Assembly (NCBI GenBank): GCA_905214875.1
Contig: CAJMNR010000005.1
Location: 57,620-121,619 of the forward strand
Direction of reading: 5' to 3'
Source: an uncultured bacterium
GTDB lineage: Bacteria; Bacillota; Clostridia; Lachnospirales; Lachnospiraceae
DNA length: 64,000 nt
Positions within the stretch are counted from its first letter, which is position 1; the number at the start of each line of letters is the position of its first letter. A model generated the notes under the pieces. It had not been told where the DNA came from. It made no database searches and was given only the letters and a program-made list of their open reading frames with translations. A program made the translations under genes and the position numbers. Positions 63,369-64,000 of the stretch are shown in pieces.

Positions 63369-63818
63369 TTATTCTCCTGTATTTTTTTCTTTAAAATAAG
63401 CTGTTAATTCATGATTCAACTGTTCTGCATAACGCTCATTTAATGCGATAAACAGCTCTTGTTCTTTCTTCGACCATCCAGTAAAAATTTTGTTTTCAAT
63501 TTCAACAATTTTACCTACTGTTGAAGAAAGATACTTTTCTCCGTATTCGGTCAGATATACACATGTATTCCTGCCTTCGCCAGATTTCACATACAGTATT
63601 CCTGCTTTTTCCATTTTTCTAAGAGCTGAATTTACAGTGGAACGGGTCATTCCTGTGTTCTTATATAAAGCACTTTGATTGCATCCACTACCAAGGTCAC
63701 AGATTACATATAAAATATCTCTTTCACTATCTGTCATTCCCATTTTAAGAGCAGCATCATGATAAATACTATTGATTGTTCCAGCAATGTTATTAAACTT
63801 TTTCATTTCTACATTCAT
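63369..63818 (-). CDS. MarR-family transcriptional regulator
   Basis: A 149-residue winged-helix repressor; the recognition part is TGMTRSTVNSALRKMEKAG and the wing GEGRNTCVYLTEYG. Start ATG 63818 follows GGAGGAAGAATC; an earlier in-frame reading is non-conserved and includes the operator region. Its last bases abut the MATE gene start, which it probably represses until a drug is bound. Two perfect palindromes precede it. Confidence 0.92.
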   Translation of the reverse strand: MNVEMKKFNNIAGTINSIYHDAALKMGMTDSERDILYVICDLGSGCNQSALYKNTGMTRSTVNSALRKMEKAGILYVKSGEGRNTCVYLTEYGEKYLSSTVGKIVEIENKIFTGWSKKEQELFIALNERYAEQLNHELTAYFKEKNTGE

Positions 63819-63860
63819 GATTCTTCCTCCGCATGATTCTTTATTTCCAATCAAATACAT

Positions 63861-63874
63861 GTACGAAATCGTAC
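63861..63874. promoter_or_regulatory. MarR operator, copy 2
   Basis: GTACGAAATCGTAC, perfect 14-bp palindrome, 9 bases downstream of the -10 box. Confidence 0.8.
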
Positions 63875-63882
63875 TTTTATGA

Positions 63883-63911
63883 AGTATAGTACGATTTCGT
63901 ACATGTGTCAA
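63883..63911 (-). promoter_or_regulatory. marR-MATE promoter with operator copy 1 in the spacer
   Basis: Minus strand TTGACA (63906-63911) and TATACT (63883-63888) are 17 bases apart; the palindrome GTACGATTTCGTAC (63889-63902) exactly fills the spacer. Confidence 0.88.
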
Positions 63912-64000
63912 TAAGCAATTTACGACAAAAAAATAGCAGTTAAGACGTAAACGCTCCATAGCGGGTACTCCTAAACCGTAAAATAGCCGCTCTTATGAGC

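Overview
The window looks like chromosome of a low-GC, anaerobic, spore-forming Clostridia member, most likely Lachnospiraceae. This is inferred from gene content, the AT-rich sequence, strong GGAGG ribosome binding sites and gene order, not from an rRNA gene. The sporulation genes spoIIP and gpr sit inside the classic Firmicutes block rpsT-gpr-spoIIP-lepA-hemW-hrcA-grpE-dnaK-dnaJ-prmA-rsmE-mtaB. No rRNA, tRNA or CRISPR array was seen.

Layout. 1-3,900: end of a BMP-type (nucleoside) ABC importer operon, a possible structured RNA, and uridine kinase. 4,000-9,600: isochorismatase-like hydrolase, the wobble-uridine genes trmR and trhP, a short MltG-like membrane protein, RNase J and a Fur-family regulator. 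9,700-17,200: the DUF1292-ruvX-ireB cluster, mtaB, an HPr-like protein lacking the phospho-histidine, thiI with its cysteine desulfurase, rsmE and an FkbM methyltransferase. 17,400-24,900: prmA, dnaJ, dnaK, grpE and hrcA behind a textbook CIRCE operator, then hemW. 25,100-32,300: split ThrE-type exporter, a four-gene membrane operon with two tiny single-pass proteins, a GNAT acetyltransferase, a condensation-fold protein that lost its catalytic motif, and an MCP-like receptor. 32,400-38,100: lepA, spoIIP (inverted relative to lepA and gpr), a DUF1287 protein, gpr and rpsT. 38,100-51,500: a P-loop protein, DUF523, a TPR protein, a CYP152-type P450, a five-gene MacB-like export operon with two adaptors and very low-complexity components, bioY under a BirA-type operator, DUF1284, and an M24 peptidase.

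51,500-61,900 is accessory DNA. An intact low-molecular-weight phosphatase gene is followed upstream by two further detached copies of its first ten codons plus ribosome binding site (near 53,400 and 61,600), all broken just after the active-site Cys-His-Gly codons. I read this as repeated integration into the phosphatase active-site motif, leaving two stacked islands. One carries a Fic protein. The other carries an HXXEE membrane protein, a decayed phage/plasmid primase, a decayed LexA-like repressor and an apparently intact restriction-modification module: a PD-(D/E)XK nuclease candidate, a C5 methyltransferase with its own helix-turn-helix, and an EVE-domain protein. The window ends with a flavodoxin remnant and a MarR-MATE efflux pair with two perfect operators.

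Most of the window is ordinary core genome. The least explained parts are the phosphatase-targeted islands with the EVE-containing restriction-modification module, the micro-protein membrane operon at 26.4-28.3 kb and the glycine/serine/methionine-rich export operon at 42.4-49.1 kb.
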